64,000 nt of DNA from Paraburkholderia translucens. Its GTDB lineage: Bacteria > Pseudomonadota > Gammaproteobacteria > Burkholderiales > Burkholderiaceae. The stretch is from the NCBI RefSeq assembly GCF_020881035.1, contig NZ_JAJITC010000002.1, positions 186,001 to 250,000 of the forward strand, read 5' to 3'. Of this stretch, positions 42,181 through 52,333 are shown one piece after another (the first letter of the stretch is position 1; each line of letters begins with the position of its first letter). A program made the position numbers and the translations under genes. The notes under the pieces were generated by a model. The model saw only the letters and a list, made by a program, of their open reading frames with translations, was not told where the DNA came from and did no database searches.

Positions 42181-43428
42181 TTACTTGGTCTTCGCTGCCT
42201 TCGCAAGAGCCTGAACCGCGGTCTTCGAATCTTCCTGCGAGTTCATGAACTTCGTGACGACGTCGGAGATGGCGCCTGCCGCGGCATCCGGCTGAGCCAT
42301 GCCGTGAGCGAGCGACGGCACATAACCGCCGGCCTTGATGGCGACCTGCTCATCCGCGTACGACTTCTTCGCGCAGTCGTCGAACTTGTCCATCGGCACG
42401 CCGAGACGCACCGGGATCGAGCCCTTGTACAGGCTGAACTGCTCCTGGAACTCCGGCGACATGATGGTTTTCGCAAGCGCGAGCTGGCCCGGCGTCGCGG
42501 CCTTCTGGCCCTTCTGCTGGAAGAACACGAACGAGTCGACGTTATACGTGTAGGCCTTGTCCGTTTGCGGCACCACCGCGCAGATGAAGTCCGTGCCCGA
42601 CTTCTTGCCGGCGTTGGTGAACTCGCCCTTCGCCCAGTCGCCCATGAACTGCATGCCGGCCTTGCCGTTGATGACCATGGCCGTGGCGAGGTTCCAGTCA
42701 CGGCCCGTGCGGCCCGTGTCGAAGTAACCCTGGATCTTGCGCACCGTGTCGAACACCTGAACCATCTTGTCCGAAGTCAGCGTCTTTTCGTCGAGATCGA
42801 CGAGCGCCTTCTTGTAGAAGTCCGCGCCTTCCGACAGCACGACGTCTTCCCACAGCGTCAGGTCTTGCCACGGCTGGCCGCCCATCGCGATCGGCTGGAT
42901 GCCCGCGGCCTTCATCTTGTCGGCCACCGCGAAGAACTCAGGCCACGTGGTCGGCACCTTGCCGCCCGCCTTGTCGAGCGCTGCCTTGTTGATGTACAGC
43001 CAGTTCACGCGATGCACCGAGAAGGGCGCGGCGACGTAGTGGCCGTCCGCTTGCACGAGCTTGTCGATTTGCGGCGGCAGGTTCTTCTTCCAGTCGCCCG
43101 CGACCGAGTCGATCGGCACCAGCACGCCCTGCGAAGCCCACTCCTGGATCAGCGGACCCTTGATCTGCGCGGCGCTCGGTGCGTTGCCCGAGATCACCTG
43201 CGTCTTCAGTGCCGTCATGGCAGCCGCGCCAGCGCCGCCCGCGACTGCGAAGTCCTTCCACGTGTAACCCTGCTTCGTCATGTCGTCCTTGAGGACGCCG
43301 ACTGCCTTGGATTCGCCGCCCGAAGTCCACCAGTGGAGCACTTCGATCGACTCGGCGGCCTGCACGGCCGACACGCCACACATCAGACCCGCAGCGCACA
43401 GGGCGCCCATGATCGCGCGAAATTTCAT
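42181..43428 (-). CDS. gtsA: periplasmic glucose-type sugar-binding protein
   Basis: A 415-residue CUT1 solute-binding protein with a Sec signal peptide (cleavage after AVQA). IEVLHWWTSGGESKAVGVLK, AQIKGPLIQEWA and INGKAGMQFMGDWAKGEF closely follow GtsA of Pseudomonas, as I recall it, the glucose/mannose-binding component. Ligand-contacting aromatic residues such as the tandem Trp near the N-terminus are present. GGAGGAG precedes the ATG. First gene of gtsA-gtsB-gtsC-ATPase and divergent from zwf. Confidence 0.9.
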   Translation of the reverse strand: MKFRAIMGALCAAGLMCGVSAVQAAESIEVLHWWTSGGESKAVGVLKDDMTKQGYTWKDFAVAGGAGAAAMTALKTQVISGNAPSAAQIKGPLIQEWASQGVLVPIDSVAGDWKKNLPPQIDKLVQADGHYVAAPFSVHRVNWLYINKAALDKAGGKVPTTWPEFFAVADKMKAAGIQPIAMGGQPWQDLTLWEDVVLSEGADFYKKALVDLDEKTLTSDKMVQVFDTVRKIQGYFDTGRTGRDWNLATAMVINGKAGMQFMGDWAKGEFTNAGKKSGTDFICAVVPQTDKAYTYNVDSFVFFQQKGQKAATPGQLALAKTIMSPEFQEQFSLYKGSIPVRLGVPMDKFDDCAKKSYADEQVAIKAGGYVPSLAHGMAQPDAAAGAISDVVTKFMNSQEDSKTAVQALAKAAKTK

Positions 43429-44019
43429 TGCTTATCTCCTCCAGACACCTGAACAAAAAAACGAATGGCCCCTGATGTCGCCAGGGTGCTGTGGTTGGTT
43501 CAAACAGGCAAAAACATTCGGCGATCGAGCACGGTCGGGCGCATGCGCGAGGGCATGTGCCGGCGGACCGATGTCCGGCCGCTGGACGCTCAAGAGGTGA
43601 GTGGTTCGGGATGCAACTGACTGTCTCCTCTTTTGATTTTTGCCTGCCCGCTTCGCGCGGCAGACTCGAGGCACCTCGTACACCAATCCGACTCCAGCCT
43701 GACCTCGGCCACGGGCAACGACCCCGCGAGCCCGTCGACTCCCCGGCATTCCGTCAGGTTCGCCGGCACCCTGCTGGCACGTACCGGAAGACGCTCTCCA
43801 TCAACATACCGGGGACGTCCGCCGATTCGCCAAGCGCGCATTCAGCCTCCACCGCGCGCGCTTTTTTCATCGAATTAACGCTACCTCTTGATTTGGATTG
43901 TAGTTAAACTACAATTCAGTGTCAAAAAATATTTTATCGGACTACGGTCGCTTTTCCGGGTCACTGCGGGTGCGGTGTCCGGTCAGCGCGGCGGCCTTTA
44001 AGGATATCGGCGGAGACCC
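43429..44019. other. 591-bp divergent control region between gtsA and zwf
   Basis: No gene is supported in this stretch. The part from about 43870 to 43945 is AT-rich and contains the palindrome at 43897; this is where the zwf promoter most likely lies. The gtsA ribosome site is at its left edge. Confidence 0.6.
43897..43915. promoter_or_regulatory. HexR-like operator
   Basis: ATTGTAGTTAAACTACAAT is a perfect inverted repeat with 9-bp arms and a single central base. Its core TGTA-N7-TACA matches the shape known for HexR sites in proteobacteria. It sits about 105 bp before the zwf start, and a HexR-type regulator is encoded two genes downstream. HexR is known to be released by the Entner-Doudoroff intermediate KDPG. 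Confidence 0.78.
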
Positions 44020-45483
44020 ATGCAAACCGATTCAAGCTTCACCTTCGTTCTTTTCGGCGGAACCGGCGACCTGTCGATGCGCAAGATCCTGCCCGCGCTG
44101 TTCGAAGCGCACCGCGCGGGCGGCATGCTCGCCGAGCGCGGCAAGATCGTCGCGGTGGCGCGGCATATCGCGGATCGCGGCGAATACCTGCAGTGGGTCG
44201 ACGAGCACGTCAAGCCGCATGTGTCGAAGAACGGTGTCGAAGAAGCCGCGTGGACGAGCTTTCTCGCGCGCATCGAGTTCGTGAAGATCGACCTCGGCAA
44301 TCCCGACGACTTCGCGCAACTGCGCGATGCGATTCGGGACATGCCTGGCATCCGCGTGTTCTATCTCGCGACGGGTCCGTCGCTGTTCGTGCCGATCTGC
44401 CATGCGCTTGCCGCGGTGGGACTGAACGACAACGCGCGCATCGTGCTCGAGAAGCCGCTCGGCTACGACCTGAAGTCGTCGAATGCGATCAATGACGCGG
44501 TCGGTGAGATCTTCGCGGAAGAGCAGATCTACCGGATCGACCATTACCTCGGCAAGGAGCCGGTGCAGAACCTGCTCGCGCTGCGTTTCGGCAATGCGCT
44601 GTTCGAACCGTTGTGGCGCCGCGAGTGGGTCGATAGCATCCAGATCACGATCGCCGAGGAGCTCGGTGTCGAAGCGCGCGGCGATTTCTACGACAATACC
44701 GGCGCGTTGCGCGACATGGTGCAGAACCACCTGCTACAGTTGCTGTCGATCGTCGCGATGGAGCCGCCCCACTCGATGGATTCCGACTCGGTGCGCGACG
44801 AAAAGCTGCGTGTGCTGCGCGCGCTCAAGCCGATCGATCCGCAGGAAATCGGCAAGGTCGCGGTGCGCGGCCAGTACCATTCGGGCGTAATCCGTGGCAA
44901 CGCCGTGCCGGCCTATGCGACCGAGCACGGCGTGAAGCCGGATAGCTTGACCGAAACCTTCGTCGCGCTGAAGGTCGAGATCGAGAACTGGCGCTGGGCC
45001 GGCGTGCCGTTTTTCCTGCGCACGGGCAAGCGGCTCGCCGATCGCGTCGCCGAGATCGTCGTGAACTTTCGTGCGGTGCCGCATTCGGCGCTCGGTGCAT
45101 CGGCGCTGCGCGCGGGTGCGAATCGCCTCGTGATCCGTCTGCAGCCGAACGAGACGATTCGTCTGTACTGTCTCGCGAAGCAGCCCGGCGAGGGCATGAA
45201 TCTCGCGAGCGTGTACCTCGATCTTGCGTTCGACCGGTTCTTCCGCGAAGGACAGATGGAGGCGTATCAACGGCTGCTGCTCGACGTGATCCACGGGCGC
45301 CTCGCGCTGTTCGTGCGGCGCGACGAACAGGAAGCTGCATGGCGCTGGGTCGAACCCATCCTGAACGAATGGAAGGCCTCGGCCAAGGCGCCCAAGCCGT
45401 ACGCGGCGGGCACGTGGGGACCGGCGGCGGCGAGCGCGATGCTCGCGCAGCATGGCACCTGCTGGCTCGAAGAAGAGAATTGA
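44020..45483 (+). CDS. zwf: glucose-6-phosphate 1-dehydrogenase
   Basis: A 487-residue cytosolic enzyme oxidising glucose 6-phosphate to 6-phosphogluconolactone with NADP+ or NAD+. The Rossmann motif FGGTGDLSMRKILPAL is at the N-terminus and the substrate site RIDHYLGKEPVQNL near residues 170-183. GGAGA precedes the ATG. It is first in zwf-pgl-glk/hexR and preceded by the HexR-like palindrome, so repression relieved during sugar growth is likely. Confidence 0.95.
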   Translation: MQTDSSFTFVLFGGTGDLSMRKILPALFEAHRAGGMLAERGKIVAVARHIADRGEYLQWVDEHVKPHVSKNGVEEAAWTSFLARIEFVKIDLGNPDDFAQLRDAIRDMPGIRVFYLATGPSLFVPICHALAAVGLNDNARIVLEKPLGYDLKSSNAINDAVGEIFAEEQIYRIDHYLGKEPVQNLLALRFGNALFEPLWRREWVDSIQITIAEELGVEARGDFYDNTGALRDMVQNHLLQLLSIVAMEPPHSMDSDSVRDEKLRVLRALKPIDPQEIGKVAVRGQYHSGVIRGNAVPAYATEHGVKPDSLTETFVALKVEIENWRWAGVPFFLRTGKRLADRVAEIVVNFRAVPHSALGASALRAGANRLVIRLQPNETIRLYCLAKQPGEGMNLASVYLDLAFDRFFREGQMEAYQRLLLDVIHGRLALFVRRDEQEAAWRWVEPILNEWKASAKAPKPYAAGTWGPAAASAMLAQHGTCWLEEEN

Positions 45484-45566
45484 ATCTGATGAATTGACGG
45501 GCGCCGCCGCGCACGATGCGCGCGGCGGCGCCGGCAGACCTAACAAGAAAGCAGCACGGAGGAGAA

Positions 45567-46283
45567 GTGATCGAGCTTCACGTTTTCGACGACCAGCACG
45601 CCCAATCCGACGCGCTGGCGAAAGCGGTGGGCGACGCGTTACGTGCGTCGCTTGCCGCATCGGCGGCCGCCACCGGCACGTCGACCCCGCCCGCGCGCCC
45701 CGCTCTGTTAGCCGTGTCCGGCGGCAGCAGCCCGCGTCCATTCCTGCAAACCCTGTCGACGCAACAGTTCGACTGGCCTCGCATCGCGGTCACGCTGGTC
45801 GACGACCGCTGGGTGCCGGAGACCGATAGCGCGAGCAACGCCCAGCTCGCCCGCGCCACGTTGCTTCAGAACGCCGCGCAAGACGCGACCTTCTGGCCGC
45901 TCGTCGACACCTCGCAGGATCTGCACTCGCACGTCGCCGCGCTGAACGCCGACGCGCGCTTTGCCGCGGCGCCCGACGTCGCCGTGCTGGGCATGGGTGA
46001 GGACGGCCACACCGCTTCGATCTTCGCCGACGCCCCCGAATGGGATCACGCAATCACCACGAGCGAGCGCTTCGTCGCCGTGCATCCGGGCGCGGCGCCG
46101 CACGCGCGGGTGAGCTGGTCGTTGTCCGCGCTGAAGGACGTGAAGCACCTGTTTCTGCTGATCGCAGGACCGCGCAAGATGGACGTGCTCAATAGCGCGT
46201 GCGCTGCGCTACAAAAAAATGCCATTTCGCAGTTGGCAAACGACAAGGGAGTGAGACTCGATGTCTACTGGTGTGCAAACTAA
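45567..46283 (+). CDS. pgl: 6-phosphogluconolactonase
   Basis: A 238-residue NagB/DevB-type lactonase that hydrolyses 6-phosphogluconolactone to 6-phosphogluconate, the step after Zwf. Family marks are [34 protein letters not shown] and [20 protein letters not shown] start at 45567 is preferred because GGAGG lies directly upstream. Its end overlaps the start of glk/hexR by 23 nt. Confidence 0.93.
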   Translation: MIELHVFDDQHAQSDALAKAVGDALRASLAASAAATGTSTPPARPALLAVSGGSSPRPFLQTLSTQQFDWPRIAVTLVDDRWVPETDSASNAQLARATLLQNAAQDATFWPLVDTSQDLHSHVAALNADARFAAAPDVAVLGMGEDGHTASIFADAPEWDHAITTSERFVAVHPGAAPHARVSWSLSALKDVKHLFLLIAGPRKMDVLNSACAALQKNAISQLANDKGVRLDVYWCAN

Positions 46284-48177
46284 CGCTGTGCCGGGCGCGG
46301 GCCAGCATGCCGACGGACCGAGGCTGCTGGCCGACATCGGCGGCACCAATGCGCGCTTCGCGCTCGAGACGGGCCCCGGCGAAATCGGCTCGGTGAAGGT
46401 CTATCCTTGCGCCGAGTACCCGGGCGTCGCGGACGTCATCAAGAAGTATCTGAAGGACACGAAGATCGGCCGCGTCAATCACGCGGCGATCGCCATTGCG
46501 AACCCGGTCGACGGCGACCAGGTCAGCATGACCAATCACGACTGGACCTTTTCTATCGAAGCGACGCGCCGCGCGCTCGGTTTCGATACGCTGCTCGTCG
46601 TCAACGACTTCACCGCGCTCGCGATGGCGCTGCCCGGTCTCACCGACGCGCAACGCGTGCAGGTGGGCGGCGGCCAGCGCCGGCCTAACAGCGTGATCGG
46701 CCTGCTCGGCCCCGGCACCGGCATGGGCGTGTCGGGCCTGATCCCCGCCGATGACCGCTGGATCGCGCTCGGCAGCGAAGGCGGCCATGCCACGTTCGCA
46801 CCCGCCGACGAGCGCGAGGAGATCGTGCTGCACTACGCGCGCAAGAAGTGGTCGCACGTGTCGTTCGAACGGGTGGCCGCGGGTCCGGGCATCGAGGTGA
46901 TCTATCGCGCGCTCGCGGGCCGCGACAAGAAGCGCGTGCCGGCCACGGTCGCCACGGCCGAGGTCGTCAAGCGTGCGCTCGATGGCGAACCGCTCGCGGC
47001 AGAATCAGTCGATGTGTTCTGCGGCATTCTCGGCACCTTCGCCGGCAATATCGCGGTGACGCTCGGCGCGCTTGGCGGCATCTATATCGGCGGCGGCGTC
47101 GTGCCGCGCCTCGGCGAGTTCTTCGCGCGCTCGTCGTTCCGCCAGCGCTTCGAAGCGAAGGGGCGCTTCGAGGCGTATCTGCAGAACGTGCCGACCTATG
47201 TGATCACCGCCGAATATCCGGCGTTTCTCGGCGTCTCGGCGATTCTCGCCGAGCAGTTGTCGAACCGCGCGGGCGGCAGTTCGTCGGCGGTGTTCGAGCG
47301 GATTCGCCAGATGCGCGACGCGCTGACACCGGCCGAGCGCCGCGTCGCCGATCTCGCTTTGAACCATCCGCGCTCGATCATCAACGATCCGATCGTCGAC
47401 ATCGCGCGCAAGGCCGACGTCAGTCAGCCGACCGTGATCCGCTTCTGCCGCTCGCTCGGCTGCCAGGGGCTGTCGGATTTCAAGCTGAAGCTCGCCACCG
47501 GTTTGACCGGCACGATTCCGGTCAGTCACAGCCAGGTGCATCTCGGCGACACCGCGACCGACTTCGGCGCGAAGGTGCTCGACAACACCGTGTCGGCGAT
47601 CCTGCAGTTGCGCGAGCATCTGAACTTCGAACACGTGGAACGCGCCATCGACTTGCTGAACGGCGCGCGGCGCATTGAGTTCTACGGGCTCGGCAATTCG
47701 AACATCGTCGCGCAGGACGCGCACTACAAATTCTTCCGCTTCGGCATTCCGACGATCGCCTACGGCGACCTGTACATGCAGGCGGCGTCGGCGGCGCTGC
47801 TCGGCAAGGGCGACGTGATCGTCGCGGTGTCGAAGTCAGGGCGCGCGCCCGAGCTGCTGCGGGTGCTCGACGTCGCGATGCAGGCCGGCGCAAAGGTGAT
47901 CGCGATCACGTCGAGCAACACGCCGCTCGCGAAACGCGCGACCGTCGCGCTGGAAACCGATCACATCGAGATTCGCGAGTCGCAGCTGTCGATGATCTCG
48001 CGCATCCTGCACCTCGTGATGATCGACATTCTCGCCGTCGGCGTGGCGATTCGCCGCGCGGTGCCGAGCGACGAAGTCGCCGAGACGGTCGAGAAAGCGC
48101 GCGAAGGCGCCGACGACGACGCCACGGCCGTACTCGACTGGCTGAGCCACGGCGCGGCTTCGTCGGCACGCGACTGA
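46261..48177 (+). CDS. glk: bifunctional glucokinase / HexR-type RpiR transcriptional regulator
   Basis: A 638-residue fusion. The N-terminal part (about 1-335) is a ROK-unrelated bacterial glucokinase with [15 protein letters not shown] for ATP binding, [15 protein letters not shown] and [15 protein letters not shown]. The C-terminal part (from about 345) is an RpiR/HexR regulator: helix-turn-helix [20 protein letters not shown], then a SIS sugar-phosphate-binding domain ([33 protein letters not shown]). It therefore phosphorylates glucose and probably represses zwf and gts through the palindrome upstream of zwf. This fusion is known in Burkholderiales. Confidence 0.93.
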   Translation: MSTGVQTNAVPGAGQHADGPRLLADIGGTNARFALETGPGEIGSVKVYPCAEYPGVADVIKKYLKDTKIGRVNHAAIAIANPVDGDQVSMTNHDWTFSIEATRRALGFDTLLVVNDFTALAMALPGLTDAQRVQVGGGQRRPNSVIGLLGPGTGMGVSGLIPADDRWIALGSEGGHATFAPADEREEIVLHYARKKWSHVSFERVAAGPGIEVIYRALAGRDKKRVPATVATAEVVKRALDGEPLAAESVDVFCGILGTFAGNIAVTLGALGGIYIGGGVVPRLGEFFARSSFRQRFEAKGRFEAYLQNVPTYVITAEYPAFLGVSAILAEQLSNRAGGSSSAVFERIRQMRDALTPAERRVADLALNHPRSIINDPIVDIARKADVSQPTVIRFCRSLGCQGLSDFKLKLATGLTGTIPVSHSQVHLGDTATDFGAKVLDNTVSAILQLREHLNFEHVERAIDLLNGARRIEFYGLGNSNIVAQDAHYKFFRFGIPTIAYGDLYMQAASAALLGKGDVIVAVSKSGRAPELLRVLDVAMQAGAKVIAITSSNTPLAKRATVALETDHIEIRESQLSMISRILHLVMIDILAVGVAIRRAVPSDEVAETVEKAREGADDDATAVLDWLSHGAASSARD

Positions 48178-48219
48178 GGCTGGGTTCGCGGCTCTCCCGA
48201 TCCGCTTGCGGCGTATGAA

Positions 48220-48270
48220 CCCGCGGCGTGGGCATCGTCCCCGATGCGCACGCCGCGGGTTTCTCTGTTT
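48220..48270 (+). terminator. terminator of the zwf-pgl-glk/hexR operon
   Basis: CCCGCGGCGTG pairs with CACGCCGCGGG, with a further inner stem GCATCG/CGATGC, and is followed by TTTCTCTGTTTT. It begins 43 bp after the stop codon. Confidence 0.85.
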
Positions 48271-48330
48271 TGGGGAAACGAAAAGCGATCGATAATAGGC
48301 GCTCCATCGCCTGATCCGGACCGCGCTCCC

Positions 48331-49257
48331 ATGATCATCCGCCCGCATGTCCACTGGTTCCGCATGCTGCTCGCGTGGCGCGGTTCGGTGCTGCCGCAGT
48401 TGCTGCCGCGCCTCTTGCTGATCTTCTTCATCTCGCTCATTGCGCTCGCCGCGCACGATCATCTGCTGCCCGTCAGCCTGAACCTGAACACGATCGCGCC
48501 GTTCTCGCTGGTCGGCATCGCGCTCGCGGTGTTTCTCGGCTTTCGCAACAACGCGAGCTACGACCGCTGGTGGGAAGCGCGCAAGCTGTGGGGGCAGTTG
48601 CTCAATGAGTCGCGCTCGCTGACGCGCCAGGTGCTGACGCTGCCCTCGCGCGAGTTGCCCAAAGAAGATGCCGCCGCGTTTCTGGCGGTACTGGGCGCGC
48701 TATCGCATGCGCTGCGTCATCAGTTGCGCCGGAGCGATCCGCGCGACGACCTTGCCGCGCGGCTGCCCGGCGCACTGTTCGAACGGGTGATGGCATCGCG
48801 CTACAAGCCCGCCGCGCTGATGCTGTGCCTCGGCGAATGGGTGCAGCGCGCGGCACGCGCGGGGGCGCTCGATCCGATTGCTGTGCTCGCGTTCGACCGC
48901 AATCTGAGCGGACTGTCGGATGTGATCGGCGGCTGCGAGCGCATCGCATCGACGCCGCTGCCGTTCGCGTATTCGGTGCTAATTCACCGCACCGTGTACT
49001 TCTTCTGCGCGTCGCTGCCGTTCGGACTCGTCAATAGCATCGGCATTTTCACGCCGGTTTTCGCGGTGTTCGTGGCGTACACGTTCATGGCGCACGAAGC
49101 GATCGCGTCGCAGCTCGAAGAACCGTTCGGCACCGACGAAAACGACCTCGCGCTCAACACGATGTCCGCGATGATCGAGGATGCGATGCGGGATCTGCGC
49201 GGCGAGCCGGCGCTCGCGCCGCCGCCGCCGCGCGGCGATGGTTATCAACTGGATTGA
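48331..49257 (+). CDS. bestrophin-like anion channel family protein
   Basis: A 308-residue protein of the bestrophin/UPF0187 family. PFSLVGIALAVFLGFRNNASYDRWWEARKLWGQL is the family signature, followed by the hydrophobic helices around LIHRTVYFFCASLPFGLVNSIGIFTPVFAVFVAYTFMA and the acidic EEPFGTDENDLAL motif. Bacterial members form pentameric channels, cation- or anion-selective; the physiological role here is unknown. The ATG at 48331 gives the standard N-terminus. Confidence 0.9.
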   Translation: MIIRPHVHWFRMLLAWRGSVLPQLLPRLLLIFFISLIALAAHDHLLPVSLNLNTIAPFSLVGIALAVFLGFRNNASYDRWWEARKLWGQLLNESRSLTRQVLTLPSRELPKEDAAAFLAVLGALSHALRHQLRRSDPRDDLAARLPGALFERVMASRYKPAALMLCLGEWVQRAARAGALDPIAVLAFDRNLSGLSDVIGGCERIASTPLPFAYSVLIHRTVYFFCASLPFGLVNSIGIFTPVFAVFVAYTFMAHEAIASQLEEPFGTDENDLALNTMSAMIEDAMRDLRGEPALAPPPPRGDGYQLD

Positions 49258-49286
49258 TGGCGCGGGTGCGCGCCCGTCGGCGGCCG

Positions 49287-50033
49287 TCAGTGATTGCCGA
49301 CCGTTTCGGATAGCCGCTTGATGGTCGCGACACGCGCGCCGATGATGTCGATGCGGCCACGCTCGTCGATGAGCGGCGTCGACGCCGTCAGATACGCTTT
49401 CCATGCGCGTTGCGCGTGCACGAGCGTGGGTCGCGACGCCGCCGGCATTTTCGCATCGAGCACGCGATAGTAACGGTTCAGGTCGAACATCGCGTGTTCG
49501 CAGCGCGCATCGGCGTTACACGCGCGCGGCGGTCGCGGCGCCGGGTCGCTCGCATTGGCGAGCGCCGCGCGCAGTGCCAGCGCGCGGTCACGCACCGGCT
49601 GCAACTGCATGTCGGCCTCGGCGAGCACGTACATCGAGCCTTGGGTCGTCGCGAACACCGCGGCGAGCAACTGCTTCTCGGCATCGCGCGACGCGAGCCA
49701 GCTCGACTGGCTCTTTTCCCACAGCCTGCGCCGCGCCGGCGGCAGCTTTGCGAGCAACTGCTGGTACGCGCTATCGACCGCGGCCATCCAGCCGATGCGC
49801 GCATTGTCCATGCACTGCACCTGCCCCGTCGTCGTCGACATGTCGGCGCGCGCGAGACACGCGCGCATCCCCGCGTCGATCGGATCGGCGGCGGCCACCT
49901 CGGCATGCGCGGCCGGACTCGCGATGCCGCCAAGCATCAGCACGGCCGCCGTCAGCGCGAAGGCCAGCGCGCCGGCCTCACGCCGCCAAGGCCCGATCGC
50001 TGGCAGGCTCGCCAGGAACTTCACCCACCTCAT
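49287..50033 (-). CDS. LprI-like (DUF1311) secreted protein
   Basis: About 248 residues if started at 50033 (an ATG at 50051, inside the decarboxylase gene, is also possible). A signal peptide ends near PAAHA. The mature part has a cysteine-containing helical domain of the lysozyme-inhibitor LprI N-terminal type: CLARADMSTTTGQVQCMDNARIGW, then AYQQLLAKLPPARRRLWEKSQSSWLASRDA. A weaker second copy with two cysteines follows (CNADARCEHAMFDLNRYYRVLDAKM). Lysozyme-inhibitor activity is known for one mycobacterial member only; here it is a guess. Confidence 0.78.
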   Translation of the reverse strand: MRWVKFLASLPAIGPWRREAGALAFALTAAVLMLGGIASPAAHAEVAAADPIDAGMRACLARADMSTTTGQVQCMDNARIGWMAAVDSAYQQLLAKLPPARRRLWEKSQSSWLASRDAEKQLLAAVFATTQGSMYVLAEADMQLQPVRDRALALRAALANASDPAPRPPRACNADARCEHAMFDLNRYYRVLDAKMPAASRPTLVHAQRAWKAYLTASTPLIDERGRIDIIGARVATIKRLSETVGNH

Positions 50034-50035
50034 CG

Positions 50036-52321
50036 TCAAATACGCACGCAATCGACGAAGTATTCGATGCGCCCGTTGACCATTTCGCCGACGAGCCCGT
50101 GGATGTCCGTATGGAAGCCCGGGAAGCGCTCGTTGAACTCGCGCGCGAAGCGCAGATAGTTGACGATGGTCCTGTTGAAACGCTCGCCCGGAATCAGCAG
50201 CGGAATGCCCGGCGGATACGGGGTCAACAGGATCGACGTGACGCGCCCTTCGAGCTCGTCGATCGGTACCCGGTCGATTTCACGGTGCGCGAGCTTCGCA
50301 AATGCGTCGGACGGTTTCATCGCCGGCTCCATGCTCGACAGGTACATCTCGGTCGTCAGACGCGCGATGTCGTTCGCGCGATAGACGCTGTGGATCTGCT
50401 GGCACAGATCGCGCAACCCGACCCGCTCGTACATCGGATGATGCGACACGAACTCCGGCAGCACGCGCCACAGCGGCTGGTTGTTGTCGTAGTCGTCCTT
50501 GAACTGCTGCAATTCGGTCACCATCGAGTTCCAGCGGCCCTTCGTGATGCCGATCGTGAACATGATGAAGAACGAGTACAGCCCCGTCTTCTCGACGATG
50601 ATGCCGTGCTCGGCCAGGTACTTCGTGACGATCGCGGCCGGAATGCCGGTTTCGCCGAAGCCGCCGTCCATGTCGAGACCCGGCGTGACGATCGTCGCCT
50701 TGATCGGGTCGAGCATGTTGAAGCCTTCGGCGAGCGGGCCGAAGCCGTGCCACGCGTCGTCAGGGCGCAGCATCCAGTCCTCGCGCGAGCCGATGCCTTC
50801 CTCGGCGAATTGATCGGGGCCCCACACCTTGAAAAACCAGTCGTCGCCGTATTCGGTGTCGACCTTGGTCATCGCACGGCGGAAGTCGAGCGCTTCAGCG
50901 ATCGACTCCTCGACGAGCGCGGTGCCGCCCGGCGCTTCCATCATCGCCGCGGCCACGTCGCACGAGGCGATGATCGCGTACTGCGGGCTCGTCGACGTAT
51001 GCATCAGATACGCTTCGTTGAAGCGATGCTTGTCGAAGCGGCTGTTCTTCGAATCCTGCACGACGATCTGCGAGGCCTGCGAGATGCCGGCGAGCAGCTT
51101 GTGCGTGGAGTGCGTCGCGTAGACCATCGCGCCGATGCGCGGACGGCCCGCGCCGATCGCGTGCATGTCCTGATAGAACTCGTGGAATTCGGCGTGCGGC
51201 AGCCACGCTTCGTCGAAGTGCAGCGTGTCGAGCCACTCGCCCAGCATCTCCTTGATCATCTCGACGTTGTAGATGACGCCGTCGTACGTGCTTTGCGTGA
51301 TCGTCAGGATGCGCGGCTTCAGGTTCGGGTTCTTCGCGAGCGCTTCGCGGGCGAACGGGTTGGCCTCGATCTTCTTGCGGATGTTTTCCGGCTCGAACTC
51401 GCTGCGCGGAATCGGGCCGATGATGCCGAAGTTGTTGCGGGTCGGCGTGAGGAACACCGGAATCGAGCCGGTCATCGTGATCGCATGCAGGATCGACTTG
51501 TGGCAGTTGCGGTCGACCAGCACGATGTCGCCGGGAGCGACCGTGCCGTGCCAGACGATTTTGTTCGACGTCGACGTGCCGTTGGTCACGAAGAACACGT
51601 GGTCGGCGCTGAAGATGCGCGCGGCGTTGCGCTCCGAGGCCGCGACCGGGCCCGTGTGATCGAGCAGCTGGCCGAGTTCGTCGACCGCGTTGCAGACGTC
51701 GGCGCGCAGCATGTTCTCGCCGAAGAACTGATGGAACATCTGGCCGAGCGGACTCTTCAGGAACGCGACGCCGCCGGAGTGACCCGGGCAGTGCCACGAG
51801 TACGAACCCTCTTCCGCGTACTGCACGAGCTCCTTGAAGAACGGCGGCGCCAGCGAGTCGAGATACACCTTCGCCTCGCGGATGATATGGCGCGCGACGA
51901 ACTCCGGCGTGTCCTCGAACATGTGGATGAAGCCGTGCAGCTCGCGCAGGATGTCGTTGGGCAGGTGGCGCGAGGTGCGCGTCTCACCGTACAGGAAGAT
52001 CGGAATGTCGGCGTTGCGGCGGCGCACTTCGGTCACGAACGCGCGCAGCGCGACGATCGCGGCGGCGAGCTCGGGCGTCTCGCCTTCGACCACCACGTTC
52101 TCGACGTACGGCAGCAGTTCGTCGTCGTCGATCGACAGGATGAAGCACGACGCGCGGCTCGACTGCTGCGCGAACGAGGTCAGATCGCCGTAGCTCGTCA
52201 ACCCGAGCACTTCCGCGCCTTCTTTCTCGATGGCTTCGGCCAACGCCCGGATGCCGGAACCCGAGATGTTCTCGGAGCGGAAATCTTCGTCGATGATGAC
52301 GACGGGAAAACGGAACTTCAT
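50036..52321 (-). CDS. Orn/Lys/Arg decarboxylase, LdcA-like
   Basis: A 761-residue PLP enzyme of fold type I with an N-terminal response-regulator-like wing domain (about 1-130), the catalytic domain with the Schiff-base Lys408 in ATHSTHKLLAG, and the C-terminal domain with PYPPGIPLLIPGERF. By eye it is closer to Pseudomonas lysine decarboxylase LdcA than to E. coli AdiA, so lysine to cadaverine is the best guess; arginine is not excluded. GGAGA precedes the start. A terminator-like hairpin lies directly upstream of that site. Confidence 0.88.
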   Translation of the reverse strand: MKFRFPVVIIDEDFRSENISGSGIRALAEAIEKEGAEVLGLTSYGDLTSFAQQSSRASCFILSIDDDELLPYVENVVVEGETPELAAAIVALRAFVTEVRRRNADIPIFLYGETRTSRHLPNDILRELHGFIHMFEDTPEFVARHIIREAKVYLDSLAPPFFKELVQYAEEGSYSWHCPGHSGGVAFLKSPLGQMFHQFFGENMLRADVCNAVDELGQLLDHTGPVAASERNAARIFSADHVFFVTNGTSTSNKIVWHGTVAPGDIVLVDRNCHKSILHAITMTGSIPVFLTPTRNNFGIIGPIPRSEFEPENIRKKIEANPFAREALAKNPNLKPRILTITQSTYDGVIYNVEMIKEMLGEWLDTLHFDEAWLPHAEFHEFYQDMHAIGAGRPRIGAMVYATHSTHKLLAGISQASQIVVQDSKNSRFDKHRFNEAYLMHTSTSPQYAIIASCDVAAAMMEAPGGTALVEESIAEALDFRRAMTKVDTEYGDDWFFKVWGPDQFAEEGIGSREDWMLRPDDAWHGFGPLAEGFNMLDPIKATIVTPGLDMDGGFGETGIPAAIVTKYLAEHGIIVEKTGLYSFFIMFTIGITKGRWNSMVTELQQFKDDYDNNQPLWRVLPEFVSHHPMYERVGLRDLCQQIHSVYRANDIARLTTEMYLSSMEPAMKPSDAFAKLAHREIDRVPIDELEGRVTSILLTPYPPGIPLLIPGERFNRTIVNYLRFAREFNERFPGFHTDIHGLVGEMVNGRIEYFVDCVRI

Positions 52322-52333
52322 GGGCGATTCTCC

